A stretch of 57,027 nucleotides of DNA from a virus: IMG/VR virus record IMGVR_UViG_3300010371_000009, positions 1 through 57,027 of that record. One strand, written 5' to 3'. Under the pieces are notes generated by a model that searched no databases, was not told the DNA's origin, and saw only the letters and a list, made by a program, of their open reading frames with translations. Positions 18,075-26,350 of this stretch are shown one piece after another; the first letter of the stretch is position 1; every line of letters starts with the position of its first letter. The translations under genes and the position numbers were made by a program.

Positions 18075-18884
18075 ATGTATCTAGTCAATCAATCTTTTAG
18101 TATAGCTGCTTTTGAAGATTATATCAATAAACTTAAATTCAACGGATGGACGCCAAATTTTATTGTTGTTCATAACACATCTGTTCCAAATCAAGCTTTA
18201 TACAAGAAATGGCATGAAGATAAAAGCTGGTATATGGAGCGATGGGGTAAGAATTTAGCAAGCTATTATGCAGGAATGGGTTGGAATGGTTGCCCACACT
18301 TTATTGTAGGCTATGATAAAATCTTAGTTTTAAATGATCCAACTAGACCTGGAACACATACACCTAGTTGGAATAAATTTACATGGGGTGTTGAAACTAT
18401 AGCTGAATTTGAAAATGAACCATTTGCAGATGGTGTAAAAGAAAATTTAATTGGAGCGTTGGCTATTCTTCATGAAAGAGTTGGTTTAAATCCAACTGAT
18501 TTTAAATTAGGCGTAAGAGGATTACACTTTCACAAAGAAGATAAAGCTACAACACATAAAACGTGTCCTGGTAAAAATTTAATCAAAGCTGATTTAGTCA
18601 AAGCTGTATTTAATAAAATGAATGAAGGAAACGATGGACATTTTGAACCAACCATAGAAGCACAAGAAAGCAAATCTATTAACTTGAGTATAGAAGAAGC
18701 CACAAGCATTTCAACTTTACAGTTGTGGCTTTCCAAGTCTTTAAAAAAAGACATAAGAGCCGATGGGATTTTAGGTCCGATTACCAAAGCAGCGGTCAAA
18801 GAATTTCAACAGCTTCACAATTTAAAAGTTGACGGCATCGCTGGTCCTGTGACACGTTCAGCCTTGAAATTGACTTTATATTAG
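18075..18884 (+). CDS. Endolysin: N-acetylmuramoyl-L-alanine amidase with peptidoglycan-binding domain
   Basis: 269 aa. Amidase_2-type domain at residues about 25-175: first zinc His in FIVVHNTS (H33), a second in the HFHKEDK region, and H161/C164 in THKTCPG. The C-terminal domain (about 205-268) is a PG_binding_1 repeat: LQLWLSKSLKKDIRADGILG, then TKAAVKEFQQLHNLKVDGIA and GPVTRSAL. No signal peptide, so release depends on the holin downstream. Good AAGGAATT ribosome site. First gene of the lysis cassette. Confidence 0.88.
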   Translation: MYLVNQSFSIAAFEDYINKLKFNGWTPNFIVVHNTSVPNQALYKKWHEDKSWYMERWGKNLASYYAGMGWNGCPHFIVGYDKILVLNDPTRPGTHTPSWNKFTWGVETIAEFENEPFADGVKENLIGALAILHERVGLNPTDFKLGVRGLHFHKEDKATTHKTCPGKNLIKADLVKAVFNKMNEGNDGHFEPTIEAQESKSINLSIEEATSISTLQLWLSKSLKKDIRADGILGPITKAAVKEFQQLHNLKVDGIAGPVTRSALKLTLY

Positions 18885-18897
18885 AGGGGATTTTAAT

Positions 18898-19194
18898 ATG
18901 TTTCCTAACTGGTCGCAATTATCTGGCGCTGTTGATCGTGTTACATTAATTGCATTGACTTATGCAGCTTCTAAAGGTTGGATCACTCCATCTGATGTTG
19001 CTGGCATAGCTACAATGGTGGTTGGCATTGCTGGTTCTGTTTATGCATTTTATGTCAATCGTAATACAAATCTTGCTAAACAAGCTGCTTCAATTCCAAA
19101 CACAACTGTTGTAACAACTCCTGAAATTGCAGCAGCTACACCACAATTAAATAACGTTGTTTCTACAACAGAAGTAAAGGTTACAAACAAATGA
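18898..19194 (+). CDS. Putative holin
   Basis: 98 aa with one clear membrane segment (about residues 36-55, ATMVVGIAGSVYAFYV) and a possible shorter one before it (LIALTYAASKGW). The tail is Thr/Ala-rich and soluble. Size, topology and position right after the endolysin resemble small phage holins of the Pam3 gp28 type. Strong AGGGGA ribosome site; overlaps the next start by 4 bp. Confidence 0.65.
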   Translation: MFPNWSQLSGAVDRVTLIALTYAASKGWITPSDVAGIATMVVGIAGSVYAFYVNRNTNLAKQAASIPNTTVVTTPEIAAATPQLNNVVSTTEVKVTNK

Positions 19195-19586
19195 AAAAGA
19201 TTTTATTGATTTGTATTCTATCTCTAGGCTTGGCTGCTTGCTCCGACACTATGACTAAGTTTCAATCTGGTTTGGATGAAGCTGGTCAAGTCGTTAAACA
19301 AGCAATCACACCAGACAATTATGATACTGTTACAGCTTTATATGGTTCCGCTCAAGCTGTGCTTCTTGCTTATCGTAATTCCTGCCAACGCAAAATTATC
19401 GCTAAAGTCTGTTGGAAAAACATTGCTCTTGTGCAGCCTTATGAAGCTAAGGCTTATACAGCATATGTTAATTTAAGAACATTTATTAAGAACAATCCAA
19501 GTGGCGATAGCTTTAGTTTAGTCCAAACAGCAAAGAACGCTATTTTAGCGTTCCAAAATGCTCAAGCTGCTAATGGAGTTAAATAA
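19191..19586 (+). CDS. Small lipoprotein in lysis cassette
   Basis: 131 aa with a lipoprotein signal: KKILLICILSLGLAAC, cysteine at residue 17 (lipobox LAAC). The mature part is helical. It could serve as the outer-membrane spanin partner of the coiled-coil membrane protein at 19804, but it is longer than typical o-spanins and not proline-rich, so this is only a positional suggestion. Confidence 0.7.
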   Translation: MKKILLICILSLGLAACSDTMTKFQSGLDEAGQVVKQAITPDNYDTVTALYGSAQAVLLAYRNSCQRKIIAKVCWKNIALVQPYEAKAYTAYVNLRTFIKNNPSGDSFSLVQTAKNAILAFQNAQAANGVK

Positions 19587-19817
19587 ATGGATGCTGCAAC
19601 AGCTATTGGACTTGTCACAACAGCTATTGATGTTTTCACTAAGGTAGAGCCTGTGCTTGCTCAAGCTATTACCGATTTGAAACCTTTCGCTGTAGCGTTA
19701 TTTGAAAAATTTACAGGACAAAATATTAGCGATACTGATCGTGCAGATTTAGAAGCTCGTATTGACGATATGCACAATCAAATTCAGGCACCAATTCCTT
19801 CTGATGAAGATCAATAA
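19587..19817 (+). CDS. Small acidic hypothetical protein, 76 aa
   Basis: Unrecognised. Mildly hydrophobic helical N-terminus (AIGLVTTAIDVFTKVEPVLA) and an acidic C-terminus (DRADLEARIDDMHNQ). It starts immediately after the lipoprotein stop and overlaps the next start by 14 bp. Possibly a lysis accessory. Confidence 0.6.
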   Translation: MDAATAIGLVTTAIDVFTKVEPVLAQAITDLKPFAVALFEKFTGQNISDTDRADLEARIDDMHNQIQAPIPSDEDQ

Positions 19818-20217
19818 GCCTGAAATGACTTATCAATTCTGGTTAACTTTAGGTGGAATGGTTGTAACGTTCTTATTTAGCGTTATCACGATCACAGCTA
19901 AAGTTACCAGAATTGTTACAACGCATGAAACTAATGTTGATGCAAAGCTAATAGCTCATGATGTTGAAGTGAAAACATTTGTTAGACAAAAGATAGAAGA
20001 TGACGGTAAGCTGCTACGCGATAATATTTCTGAAACTCTACGATCAATTAAAACTCACATAGAACGCTACGAAGAAAAGCATTATAAGCTAGAATTGTAC
20101 ATAAGAGATAATTATATTGAAGTACCAACTTTCAAAGATGCTTTGACAGATATTAAATCATTGATTGTTGAAGTCAAAGAAAAATTAGACAATCTCACAG
20201 AATTAAAACTACGATAG
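19804..20217 (+). CDS. Membrane-anchored coiled-coil protein (possible inner spanin)
   Basis: One N-terminal membrane segment (FWLTLGGMVVTFLFSVITI) followed by a long charged helix to the end (VKTFVRQKIEDDGKLL, IKTHIERYEEKHYKLELY). This type II topology with a coiled-coil periplasmic part is that of an i-spanin or of small phage holin-like proteins. The start is ambiguous: ATG 19804 or ATG 19825 are both possible, while upstream codons from 19762 would lie inside the previous gene and give a basic extension unlikely to be translated. Confidence 0.6.
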   Translation: MKINKPEMTYQFWLTLGGMVVTFLFSVITITAKVTRIVTTHETNVDAKLIAHDVEVKTFVRQKIEDDGKLLRDNISETLRSIKTHIERYEEKHYKLELYIRDNYIEVPTFKDALTDIKSLIVEVKEKLDNLTELKLR

Positions 20218-20232
20218 CCGGGGGATTTTTAA

Positions 20233-20793
20233 ATGATAAAGTCTATACTCGCTATAACCATGTTTGCTGCTTTAACAAGTTCCGCTAATGCCAATCCAAC
20301 AATTGATTTAAAAAATGAATTTTGTGGAGCTAGATATTGTGGGCAAGTCTCAACCTACTCGAAACGTAAAGTTATAGCTCATAAACACAAGCGTTATTTA
20401 AAAAAGCGTGTCGCTCATAAGGCTAAAAAAATTCACCTAGCCTCGCTAGGTCCGATCACGAATGAGCCAACCCATAATAATCTAATAGCCAAGGCGAGCC
20501 AATATATCGGCATGAATGCGCGTCAAGTTGGCGTGCGGCTTAACCTTTGGTGCAGCGCCTTTTTGCGTAAATTAACCAATGCTAAAGGTGTTGATGATCG
20601 TGCAATTAGTTGGTTAAAACGTCCGCGTACAGCTAAACGCATTGGCGCTATCGCTGTAATGGCGCACCATGTCGGCATTGTAAAAGGATTTGATAGGAGT
20701 GGTAATCCAATTCTTATAAGTGGCAATCACGGTCATAGGGTTGGTGTAGGAGTTTATTCAAAATATCGCATATTAGCTTATGTTGAAGCTTAA
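20233..20793 (+). CDS. Secreted Cys/His peptidoglycan hydrolase-like protein
   Basis: 186 aa. Residues 1-21 are a Sec signal peptide (ILAITMFAALTSSANA). A Lys/His-rich stretch (about 43-68) follows, then an NlpC/P60- or TIGR02594-like domain: catalytic Cys in LWCSAFLRK (C107), His in HHVGIVKGF (H145/H146), and SGNHGHRVGVGVYSKYRI. It ends the lysis cassette before a bidirectional terminator. A second wall hydrolase with its own export signal is notable beside a holin-dependent amidase. Ribosome site GGGGGAT. Confidence 0.72.
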   Translation: MIKSILAITMFAALTSSANANPTIDLKNEFCGARYCGQVSTYSKRKVIAHKHKRYLKKRVAHKAKKIHLASLGPITNEPTHNNLIAKASQYIGMNARQVGVRLNLWCSAFLRKLTNAKGVDDRAISWLKRPRTAKRIGAIAVMAHHVGIVKGFDRSGNPILISGNHGHRVGVGVYSKYRILAYVEA

Positions 20794-20795
20794 AA

Positions 20796-20826
20796 AGAAA
20801 AAGCCCCAATTAAGGGGCTTTTTAAT
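20796..20826. terminator. Bidirectional terminator between convergent operons
   Basis: Symmetric stem AAAAAGCCCC / GGGGCTTTTT with a 6-nt loop. T-tracts exist on both strands. It closes the + strand lysis cassette and the - strand unit ending at 20826. Confidence 0.88.
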
Positions 20827-21134
20827 TACCATCTACCGCCTTCACACCAATAATAAAAATTATGTGGAAATGCACCTACCGGACTAACTCTAGCCCCACC
20901 TTTATTTTTAGTCATCCATTTAAGAAAATCAGGATATTCAGGACGTTGCGTTGCATCTTCAGCAATCTTATTTCTTTCGTATTGATATTTCCAATCTTGA
21001 AAATCATCACTATTTACCATCAACCTCGACATATTAGAACGATGTTGTTGATACAATGGAAAAAGAGGATGATTTTCATCTGCTTTAGAAGCATGACCAT
21101 ATTTAGCTGGCAACGCTGCTTTAGACATATCCAT
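20826..21134 (-). CDS. Hypothetical protein, 102 aa
   Basis: Unrecognised. Rich in aromatic, His, Lys and Asp residues, ending FYYWCEGGRW. A good ribosome site (AGGAGGAATGAC) precedes the ATG and a sigma70-like promoter lies just upstream at 21167-21195, so it is probably a monocistronic gene ended by the bidirectional terminator. Confidence 0.7.
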   Translation of the reverse strand: MDMSKAALPAKYGHASKADENHPLFPLYQQHRSNMSRLMVNSDDFQDWKYQYERNKIAEDATQRPEYPDFLKWMTKNKGGARVSPVGAFPHNFYYWCEGGRW

Positions 21135-21166
21135 TTGTCATTCCTCCTGTTTCATTTAACAAAGCC

Positions 21167-21195
21167 AATATACATTTAAACCTTCAGGCTGTCAA
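21167..21195 (-). promoter_or_regulatory. Sigma70-type promoter for 20826-21134
   Basis: On the minus strand: TTGACA, 17-nt spacer, TATATT. Nearly consensus. The core GTTTAAATGTATATTG is shared with the promoter at 39722-39750. Confidence 0.75.
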
Positions 21196-21199
21196 GCAC

Positions 21200-21460
21200 T
21201 CAAAATGGGCTAAAATTACCCATTGATTGTCCAGCATCACGCGGTTCACAATAATTAAGCTTTCCAGACATTTTTGCAGCTTCAGGATTCAAATTCCAAC
21301 GTTGATATTCTGGAACATCGTTAATATCATCTGGATTGACATAAAGCGTCACCAAACAACGATTTGAAATCTTCACAATTGTACCAATCCAACCATCATT
21401 AGATTTAACCCGTTGGCCAACAAAGAAAGTTTGATTGTTGCAATTAGTTACCTTGTTCAT
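21200..21460 (-). CDS. Hypothetical protein, 86 aa
   Basis: Unrecognised. The core (VGQRVKSNDGWIGTIVKIS) reads like a small SH3-like beta-barrel of the kind that starts with a KOW-style turn; the tail is polar. AGGAGCTAG precedes the ATG at good spacing, and its own promoter sits at 21488-21515. Confidence 0.7.
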   Translation of the reverse strand: MNKVTNCNNQTFFVGQRVKSNDGWIGTIVKISNRCLVTLYVNPDDINDVPEYQRWNLNPEAAKMSGKLNYCEPRDAGQSMGNFSPF

Positions 21461-21487
21461 GTGACTAGCTCCTGTTTGATATTCAAG

Positions 21488-21515
21488 AGTATATACATTT
21501 TAAAGCTTCAGTCAA
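21488..21515 (-). promoter_or_regulatory. Sigma70-type promoter for 21200-21460
   Basis: On the minus strand: TTGACT, 16-nt spacer, TATACT. The -35 box overlaps the end of the upstream gene at 21512. Confidence 0.65.
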
Positions 21516-21754
21516 CTATAAAAACGATTTGATTTTTTACGAAACCTTGAAACGTCAACAGACGCAGCAGCTTGAATTTCTTTTTCTGAAGCCTTTCTAG
21601 CAGGCTGCATCGAACGAAATCCATTATCCCAATCAATACCACCTTCAGAGAATTTGATTGAGCCAAGCTTTGTGGTTCCACAAATATAAGGATTGTCTGA
21701 AGCTTGTTTGCCTTCTTTAGCAGCTTTCATTCCATCTTTGTAGGCTTCAGACAT
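21512..21754 (-). CDS. Hypothetical protein, 80 aa
   Basis: Unrecognised. Starts SEAYKDGMKAAKEGKQASDN and continues WDNGFRSMQPA, a pattern resembling ribosome-modulation-factor-like phage proteins (A-x-x-x-G), with a basic end. I do not assign it. Promoter at 21780-21808; GGGAGCAAGAT before the ATG. Confidence 0.65.
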   Translation of the reverse strand: MSEAYKDGMKAAKEGKQASDNPYICGTTKLGSIKFSEGGIDWDNGFRSMQPARKASEKEIQAAASVDVSRFRKKSNRFYS

Positions 21755-21779
21755 ATCTTGCTCCCATTTGATGTTTTAG

Positions 21780-21808
21780 ATCATACAGGAATTAAAATTA
21801 TTAGTCAA
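21780..21808 (-). promoter_or_regulatory. Sigma70-type promoter for 21512-21754
   Basis: On the minus strand: TTGACT, 17-nt spacer, TATGAT. It starts right at the end of the polymerase gene, so downstream small genes can be transcribed apart from the replication operon. Confidence 0.65.
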
Positions 21809-23740
21809 CTAGAAAAATGATACTTGCTTAGGTTTTTTCATGTACCCACAATCTTGAAGCATTTCCAACGTTTTATTGATGTACCAAGCATAATTTATAT
21901 CGTCTGGAAAGGCTTCTGGTAAGTCCATACAAGGCTTGGCACCTTCTGTATCTGGTACTTTATAATTATTTGATACCTTGTTAATAGTTCCGACTACATT
22001 TTTAGCAAAGTACCAACGTACTACTTTGCCCAAATATTCACCATCTTTGTGGGCACCACCTGTAACATTCCGTATTTCGACAAATCGCGTTATATCTTTG
22101 CATTCTTTAATTGTTTTTTCAATAGGAATGCCTTTACCAAGCAATAATTTTATAGCATCTGCACAAATTAAATATTGACAATTTTTGTCTAATTGTGTTC
22201 CGCTTTGTGATCCTACTTCAGCGTAACTACCTTTAACTTTAACCGATCCGTCTAACTTTAATGCAAAATAAGAATTAACATCGCGTGCATGATATTCTTT
22301 GTATTGAGTTTCTTCAGTCTTGAATTTTGTTTCTTTTTCCCAAAAGTCAATCCAATATAATAATTTTTCATATTCATTTCGTTTACAATAAATGACAATA
22401 CCATCTGTGTTACCAGATATTATTTTAAATCCATTACAAGTTAGAATTTCAACTAGCATAAGAATTGATAATTGTCCTGTTATCGTCATATGAATATATG
22501 ATTTAGGAGAATACAAGCGGCTATGCTGCGAATTTAATTTTCCGCTTGTACCATTGATAAGAATTTTCAAACCTTTATCATATGTAAATTGTTTTGTCTT
22601 TTTAGCTTCTACTCGTTCATCTTTGAAGCCTTTGTAAATACTTAGAAAAGACGGACCAAGCTGTTCTGGATATAGACCAAGCGTCAAGAGAATATCTGGA
22701 TAATAGCTAGTTACATCGCGATCAACAATAATGTAATCTTCATCAGCTTTGTATGTGATACATTTTTCACAGCTATGTAATCCACCAATACCAAATGAAA
22801 ATTCCAATCCATTTATGGTCACACTTCTATCTTTTAACAATCGTGGAGTATCAATGGTGCCAAATTCATTGACAACAAAATCTGACTTTAAAACAGCATT
22901 TAATAATTTTTTCAATTCGTCAGTAGCATAGCGAATGTAGCTTGGCTTTTCATATTTGAAAGAATATCCAGCTTTAATATCGCTTTTGGGAGGATACTTG
23001 CCTAGAGCTTTTCCTACTTCTTTAGATATGACAACTTCTGCAATTTGAGCATCAGATTTGCTCATAAGATTTTCATGATAGCGCAAGCTCATATCTTTGC
23101 GTAACTCTAAGCGTTCCTTCATAAAATGAAAAAGTAATTCGGTAGTGTCAAGATCATTAAAATTGTAATGTTTGATTATTAGCTTTTCTTCTTCAGTTAG
23201 TTCTTTCTCAATATCAAATGGCAACTCTTGAATGCGTGGAGCGTGAAGCCTAGCACCATAAAGCTTTAAGCTACCTTTTAAAGGTGCAACTTCAATCAAG
23301 TCTATTGTGTTTGTTGGAAATATCTTAAATTGAAATTGAGATTGTGCTTGCTGATAATAAAGATTTTCAAAAATAATAGCGTTAGACAATTGTTGTAAAT
23401 CTCGAACATCTTGCGTTACATAGCTATACCAAATGATCGGAAGATCGTACTTTAACCAATTGAAACCAACTGTTGTATAGTTGTGCATCAACCATGATAA
23501 TTTTCGTTCATTGAACGGTGGTTCAAATACTATATATTTTTTTGTCTTTACATCTTTGAATGAAATCAGAAAATAATTTTTAAACGTTTCAGTATCACCA
23601 ATAAGAATACCGCCAGCACCAGAAAGAATTTCCTGGTCTGTCATGTATTCTACAGTTTTAAATGGCCTAGGTTTATAAGGCTTTAACTTAACTTTGTCTT
23701 GAGAGAGTTCTATAAAGCCTTCATCATTTAAGATTGGCAT
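21809..23740 (-). CDS. Family B-type DNA polymerase with 3'-5' exonuclease
   Basis: 643 aa. Exonuclease motifs: Exo I GDTETF (D49, E51), Exo II GFNWLKYDLP (92-101), Exo III YNFNDLDTT (192-200). Polymerase motif A DRDVTSYYPDILL (340-352), motif B KILINGTSGKLN (392-403), motif C SGNTDGIVI (442-450). Motif C has NTD in place of the usual DTD; the second Asp is kept. It is short for the family, so it is a compact replicase. It overlaps the zinc-ribbon gene by 13 bp and follows the clamp-like gene, a sensible replisome operon. Confidence 0.85.
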   Translation of the reverse strand: MPILNDEGFIELSQDKVKLKPYKPRPFKTVEYMTDQEILSGAGGILIGDTETFKNYFLISFKDVKTKKYIVFEPPFNERKLSWLMHNYTTVGFNWLKYDLPIIWYSYVTQDVRDLQQLSNAIIFENLYYQQAQSQFQFKIFPTNTIDLIEVAPLKGSLKLYGARLHAPRIQELPFDIEKELTEEEKLIIKHYNFNDLDTTELLFHFMKERLELRKDMSLRYHENLMSKSDAQIAEVVISKEVGKALGKYPPKSDIKAGYSFKYEKPSYIRYATDELKKLLNAVLKSDFVVNEFGTIDTPRLLKDRSVTINGLEFSFGIGGLHSCEKCITYKADEDYIIVDRDVTSYYPDILLTLGLYPEQLGPSFLSIYKGFKDERVEAKKTKQFTYDKGLKILINGTSGKLNSQHSRLYSPKSYIHMTITGQLSILMLVEILTCNGFKIISGNTDGIVIYCKRNEYEKLLYWIDFWEKETKFKTEETQYKEYHARDVNSYFALKLDGSVKVKGSYAEVGSQSGTQLDKNCQYLICADAIKLLLGKGIPIEKTIKECKDITRFVEIRNVTGGAHKDGEYLGKVVRWYFAKNVVGTINKVSNNYKVPDTEGAKPCMDLPEAFPDDINYAWYINKTLEMLQDCGYMKKPKQVSFF

Positions 23741-23880
23741 CTATAGCAAATCCAAAGGTCTTTAGTCGGTTCATATTTAGCTGCTACATTTGAAATAAAC
23801 TGCCCACAACGCGAACATTTTACATACGTTATAGTTTGATCCGGCTTTGTTGATAAGTCCCAACCTACATATTTAACCAT
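23728..23880 (-). CDS. Small zinc-ribbon protein, 50 aa
   Basis: Not obvious because it is short, but the frame starts in an 8-bp overlap with the clamp-like gene stop and ends 13 bp inside the polymerase start. Two Cys pairs (CSRC at residues 22-25 and CYRC at 45-48) form a zinc ribbon. Exact packing between clamp and polymerase suggests a replisome accessory or a conserved coupling peptide. Confidence 0.7.
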   Translation of the reverse strand: MVKYVGWDLSTKPDQTITYVKCSRCGQFISNVAAKYEPTKDLWICYRCQS

Positions 23881-24874
23881 ATCCTGCTATAACCCCTCTA
23901 ATGTTCTTTCCATAAAACACTAGCATAGAATGGCGACCAGATACATTGAAATCTATGGTGTTGACATAAGGCTTAATCATTTGAAGATAGCGAATTGAAA
24001 ATTCAGGTGCAGCTTTCAATCCGTCAATTTCATAGATAGCGCCTTTTCCTTCTTCTTTATGCGTTCGCATTTTACCATCTTCTAAAAATATAGAGCCTTT
24101 TTCAGAAAATGAAGCGATGGTATCCAACCCATTAAAAAAATCAGCCGGTATTGGTGCAGGATGGCATGGCGTTTCTAATATGTGGGCAAGCGTTGGCCAT
24201 TTCTCTGCATATAGCTGACTTCTAACCCATGAATTGTCATCAAAGAAAAAAGTCACAGTTGAATTACTAAAACCAATTTTAGTAAGCTGTTTTTTAGTTT
24301 TTGTCACAGAAGGAATTATAGACTTTGGAATTGGAATATCAGTTGGTAAATTCAAACCATGCCAATATTCAAATATGATTTTTCCATCTGTAGCTACTAT
24401 GGATTGGCCGTTTAAAAGAAATGATTGTGTAACCAGTCTTTGAGCATTTTCAGTTTTGATAGCTTCGATTACTTCCATCGCTTCTTTTAAACGATTATCA
24501 ACATCGTATGAAGGTGCATCTGGATTTTGAAATCCTAATAGAGTTGGATCAATACACGGAATGATAGCTTTAAATTTTCCAGCTTTGATAGAAAGTTTAG
24601 AAGCGTCTAATTGAGTAAGAGAATAATTATCCCCACACTTTTTCAACGCTTCTAGTAAGATTTTAGCTCTAGGCGCAGCATATATTTCTTCATCTATAAT
24701 TTGACCACCTGCTATAATCCCATTGAACGCCGTTGCTGTTTTATTGCTTAACAGCAAATGACATTCGTAAGGTGCGCCTTCATCTTTCATAAACAATGAA
24801 AGAAATTCAACAGCTTCTAAAAGCTTCGATTTTTCTTGTATCTTTTCTGAAGGCTTAGCAGATTTGCGCGCCAT
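23873..24874 (-). CDS. Sliding-clamp-like DNA polymerase processivity factor
   Basis: 333 aa. N-terminal beta-alpha pattern and LSIKAGKFKAIIP resemble the bacterial beta clamp; the C-terminus HSMLVFYGKNIRGVIAGYG closely recalls the DnaN end (P-M-x(n)-P-like). It is shorter than DnaN (about 366 aa), and residues between are too diverged for certainty. Its location just before the polymerase supports a clamp role. The alternative is an unrelated DNA-binding protein with chance similarity. Confidence 0.65.
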   Translation of the reverse strand: MARKSAKPSEKIQEKSKLLEAVEFLSLFMKDEGAPYECHLLLSNKTATAFNGIIAGGQIIDEEIYAAPRAKILLEALKKCGDNYSLTQLDASKLSIKAGKFKAIIPCIDPTLLGFQNPDAPSYDVDNRLKEAMEVIEAIKTENAQRLVTQSFLLNGQSIVATDGKIIFEYWHGLNLPTDIPIPKSIIPSVTKTKKQLTKIGFSNSTVTFFFDDNSWVRSQLYAEKWPTLAHILETPCHPAPIPADFFNGLDTIASFSEKGSIFLEDGKMRTHKEEGKGAIYEIDGLKAAPEFSIRYLQMIKPYVNTIDFNVSGRHSMLVFYGKNIRGVIAGYG

Positions 24875-24885
24875 GATTTACCTAT

Positions 24886-25212
24886 TCACGCCATATAGTG
24901 CCATTCTTGTAAACGCTTTTCTTTTAAAAGACTTCTTTCACTAATAAATTTAGCATCTAATTTAAATCTTTCTATAGTCAAATTTATTCCTGCTAGAACA
25001 TCTGCTATTTCTTGTTCTAGCCAAACCTTATTTGGCTTTTTAGTAACAGGCTCGCATTCGTCAACACCTTGAATAATACAACGTGCGATAGCTGCACCTA
25101 ATTCATTGACTTCTTCAGCTAACTTACCTAGATGCTTTAAGTCAATCGAATTTTTTATAGGGTGCCAAGGATTTAATTTTGTATCGGCGTTATCCATTTT
25201 TATTTCTTTCAT
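24886..25212 (-). CDS. MazG-like nucleotide pyrophosphohydrolase
   Basis: 108 aa all-alpha protein. Metal-binding helices are seen as KLAEEVNELGAAIARCI (E-E-x-x-E) and LEQEIADVLAGIN (E-x-x-D). Likely hydrolyses NTPs or dNTPs, tuning the nucleotide pool during replication. The ATG at 25197 (MDNADTK), overlapping the upstream stop as ATGGATAA, is an equally good start. Confidence 0.75.
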   Translation of the reverse strand: MKEIKMDNADTKLNPWHPIKNSIDLKHLGKLAEEVNELGAAIARCIIQGVDECEPVTKKPNKVWLEQEIADVLAGINLTIERFKLDAKFISERSLLKEKRLQEWHYMA

Positions 25213-25543
25213 TTTCAGCTTCTACAGCTTCTTTAATTTGCTTTTCTGTTTTATCATGCCAAAGCTTTAAAGTAGAAGCGTTTGCAGCAACTCTAATCTT
25301 TTCTAAAAATTCAAATACATTCTTTTCTTTTTCACCACACCAGAAAGTAACAGCAGACCTATCATCATCACGTCCAGGAATATAATGTAATTCAGGTGCA
25401 GACTTTAAGAAAATTCTAAGTCCATAGTTTTTCATTGGCAAGCCTGTTCGGCTGCTAACGTATTCTGCTGTTACAATTTCAGCGCGCGGCATTTCTGCAA
25501 TTTCTTCATTAATCAATTCTTCTGTATAGACATTAATTCGCAT
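25190..25543 (-). CDS. Hypothetical protein, 117 aa
   Basis: Unrecognised conserved-looking phage protein: beta-rich N-terminal half (RTGLPMKNYGLRIFLKS, HYIPGRDDDRSAVTFW) and a helical charged C-terminus. It overlaps both neighbours, so it is cotranslated with the MazG and DUF3310 genes. Confidence 0.7.
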   Translation of the reverse strand: MRINVYTEELINEEIAEMPRAEIVTAEYVSSRTGLPMKNYGLRIFLKSAPELHYIPGRDDDRSAVTFWCGEKEKNVFEFLEKIRVAANASTLKLWHDKTEKQIKEAVEAENERNKNG

Positions 25544-25871
25544 TGCTATTCCCCATAAATTCTACAAGATAGTTTTGAAACCAAGCTGCCTTCTGATAAT
25601 CTTCAGCTTCATTTCCTTTGTGCTTGGCTCTATCATTGTAAGTGTAAACACAGCCTTTCAGATAACCAATAAATTCTTCTTTTGTCATACGATTGCGCAT
25701 GACTTTGATCGCTTCATATATGTTATCAGCACCACCATAATGTGACGGATGATTAACGTTATCTCTAACTACATAATCATCAGGAAGTTTAATTTTTAAA
25801 GATGATCCTATTTTAGGAAAAATGCTTTTATCTACAGTAATTTTATTACGTTTTGATTTTAGCTTAGCCAT
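25533..25871 (-). CDS. DUF3310 (SaV-like) protein
   Basis: 112 aa. Signature VNHPSHYGG then IYEAIKV and FIGYLKGCVYTYNDRAKHKG, NEAEDYQKAAWF is that of DUF3310 proteins, common in phage replication and nucleotide modules. Function is not established. Overlaps its neighbours by a few bases. Confidence 0.8.
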   Translation of the reverse strand: MAKLKSKRNKITVDKSIFPKIGSSLKIKLPDDYVVRDNVNHPSHYGGADNIYEAIKVMRNRMTKEEFIGYLKGCVYTYNDRAKHKGNEAEDYQKAAWFQNYLVEFMGNSNAN

Positions 25872-26163
25872 TCTCTATGATCCTTCTTGCTTCTGCTATA
25901 CTTAATTTAATTCCAGCGTCTTTGGCTTTTCTAGTTAGTCGATAAGCCTTTTTGTTTTTCTTGTACCACTTACGTCTGCTTAGGTTGTGCTTCTCTTTAT
26001 TGTTTTTCCACCATAACAAAGAAGCCTTATTCTTCTTTTCTTTATGTGATTGATAATAATTTTTAAAATATTCAGTACGTTTTCCATTGTAAGATTTATT
26101 GTGCTCTGCTTTATCAAAATGGAATTTCGTCGTGGCATTCCCATTTAACGCAACCATAAGCAA
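25864..26163 (-). CDS. Basic hypothetical protein, 99 aa
   Basis: Very Lys/Asn/Tyr-rich with repeats of the type YYQSHKEKKNKASL and WWKNNKEKHNLSRRKWYKKNKK. Such YKxNKEK repeats occur at the N-terminus of phage HNH endonucleases, but no HNH catalytic part is visible. Its ATG lies 50 bp inside the upstream gene; no closer start exists, so the true start is uncertain. Confidence 0.55.
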   Translation of the reverse strand: MLMVALNGNATTKFHFDKAEHNKSYNGKRTEYFKNYYQSHKEKKNKASLLWWKNNKEKHNLSRRKWYKKNKKAYRLTRKAKDAGIKLSIAEARRIIENG

Positions 26164-26350
26164 TAATCCTAGCTGGTGGTTTTAATCCATTAGCCAATTT
26201 ACAACTTTCGTTTTGCTCATTAAAATGAATGCAATTGATACAAGATCGAAGCAAACCGTTTTCTTTTGTAGCTTTTTCCAAAGCATAAATCAGTGACGAT
26301 TGAATATCATAAAAGGCATCTGATCTAATTTTAGGTGTCATTTTTTCCAT
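26114..26350 (-). CDS. Cys-rich hypothetical protein, 78 aa
   Basis: Contains CINC, then C at NESCKL, GCVKW and ECHDE: a CxxC plus three further Cys suggests a small zinc or metal site. A resemblance to short phage Cys-rich proteins in replication operons is noted, but no function is assigned. Overlaps the upstream gene by 13 bp. Confidence 0.65.
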   Translation of the reverse strand: MEKMTPKIRSDAFYDIQSSLIYALEKATKENGLLRSCINCIHFNEQNESCKLANGLKPPARIIAYGCVKWECHDEIPF

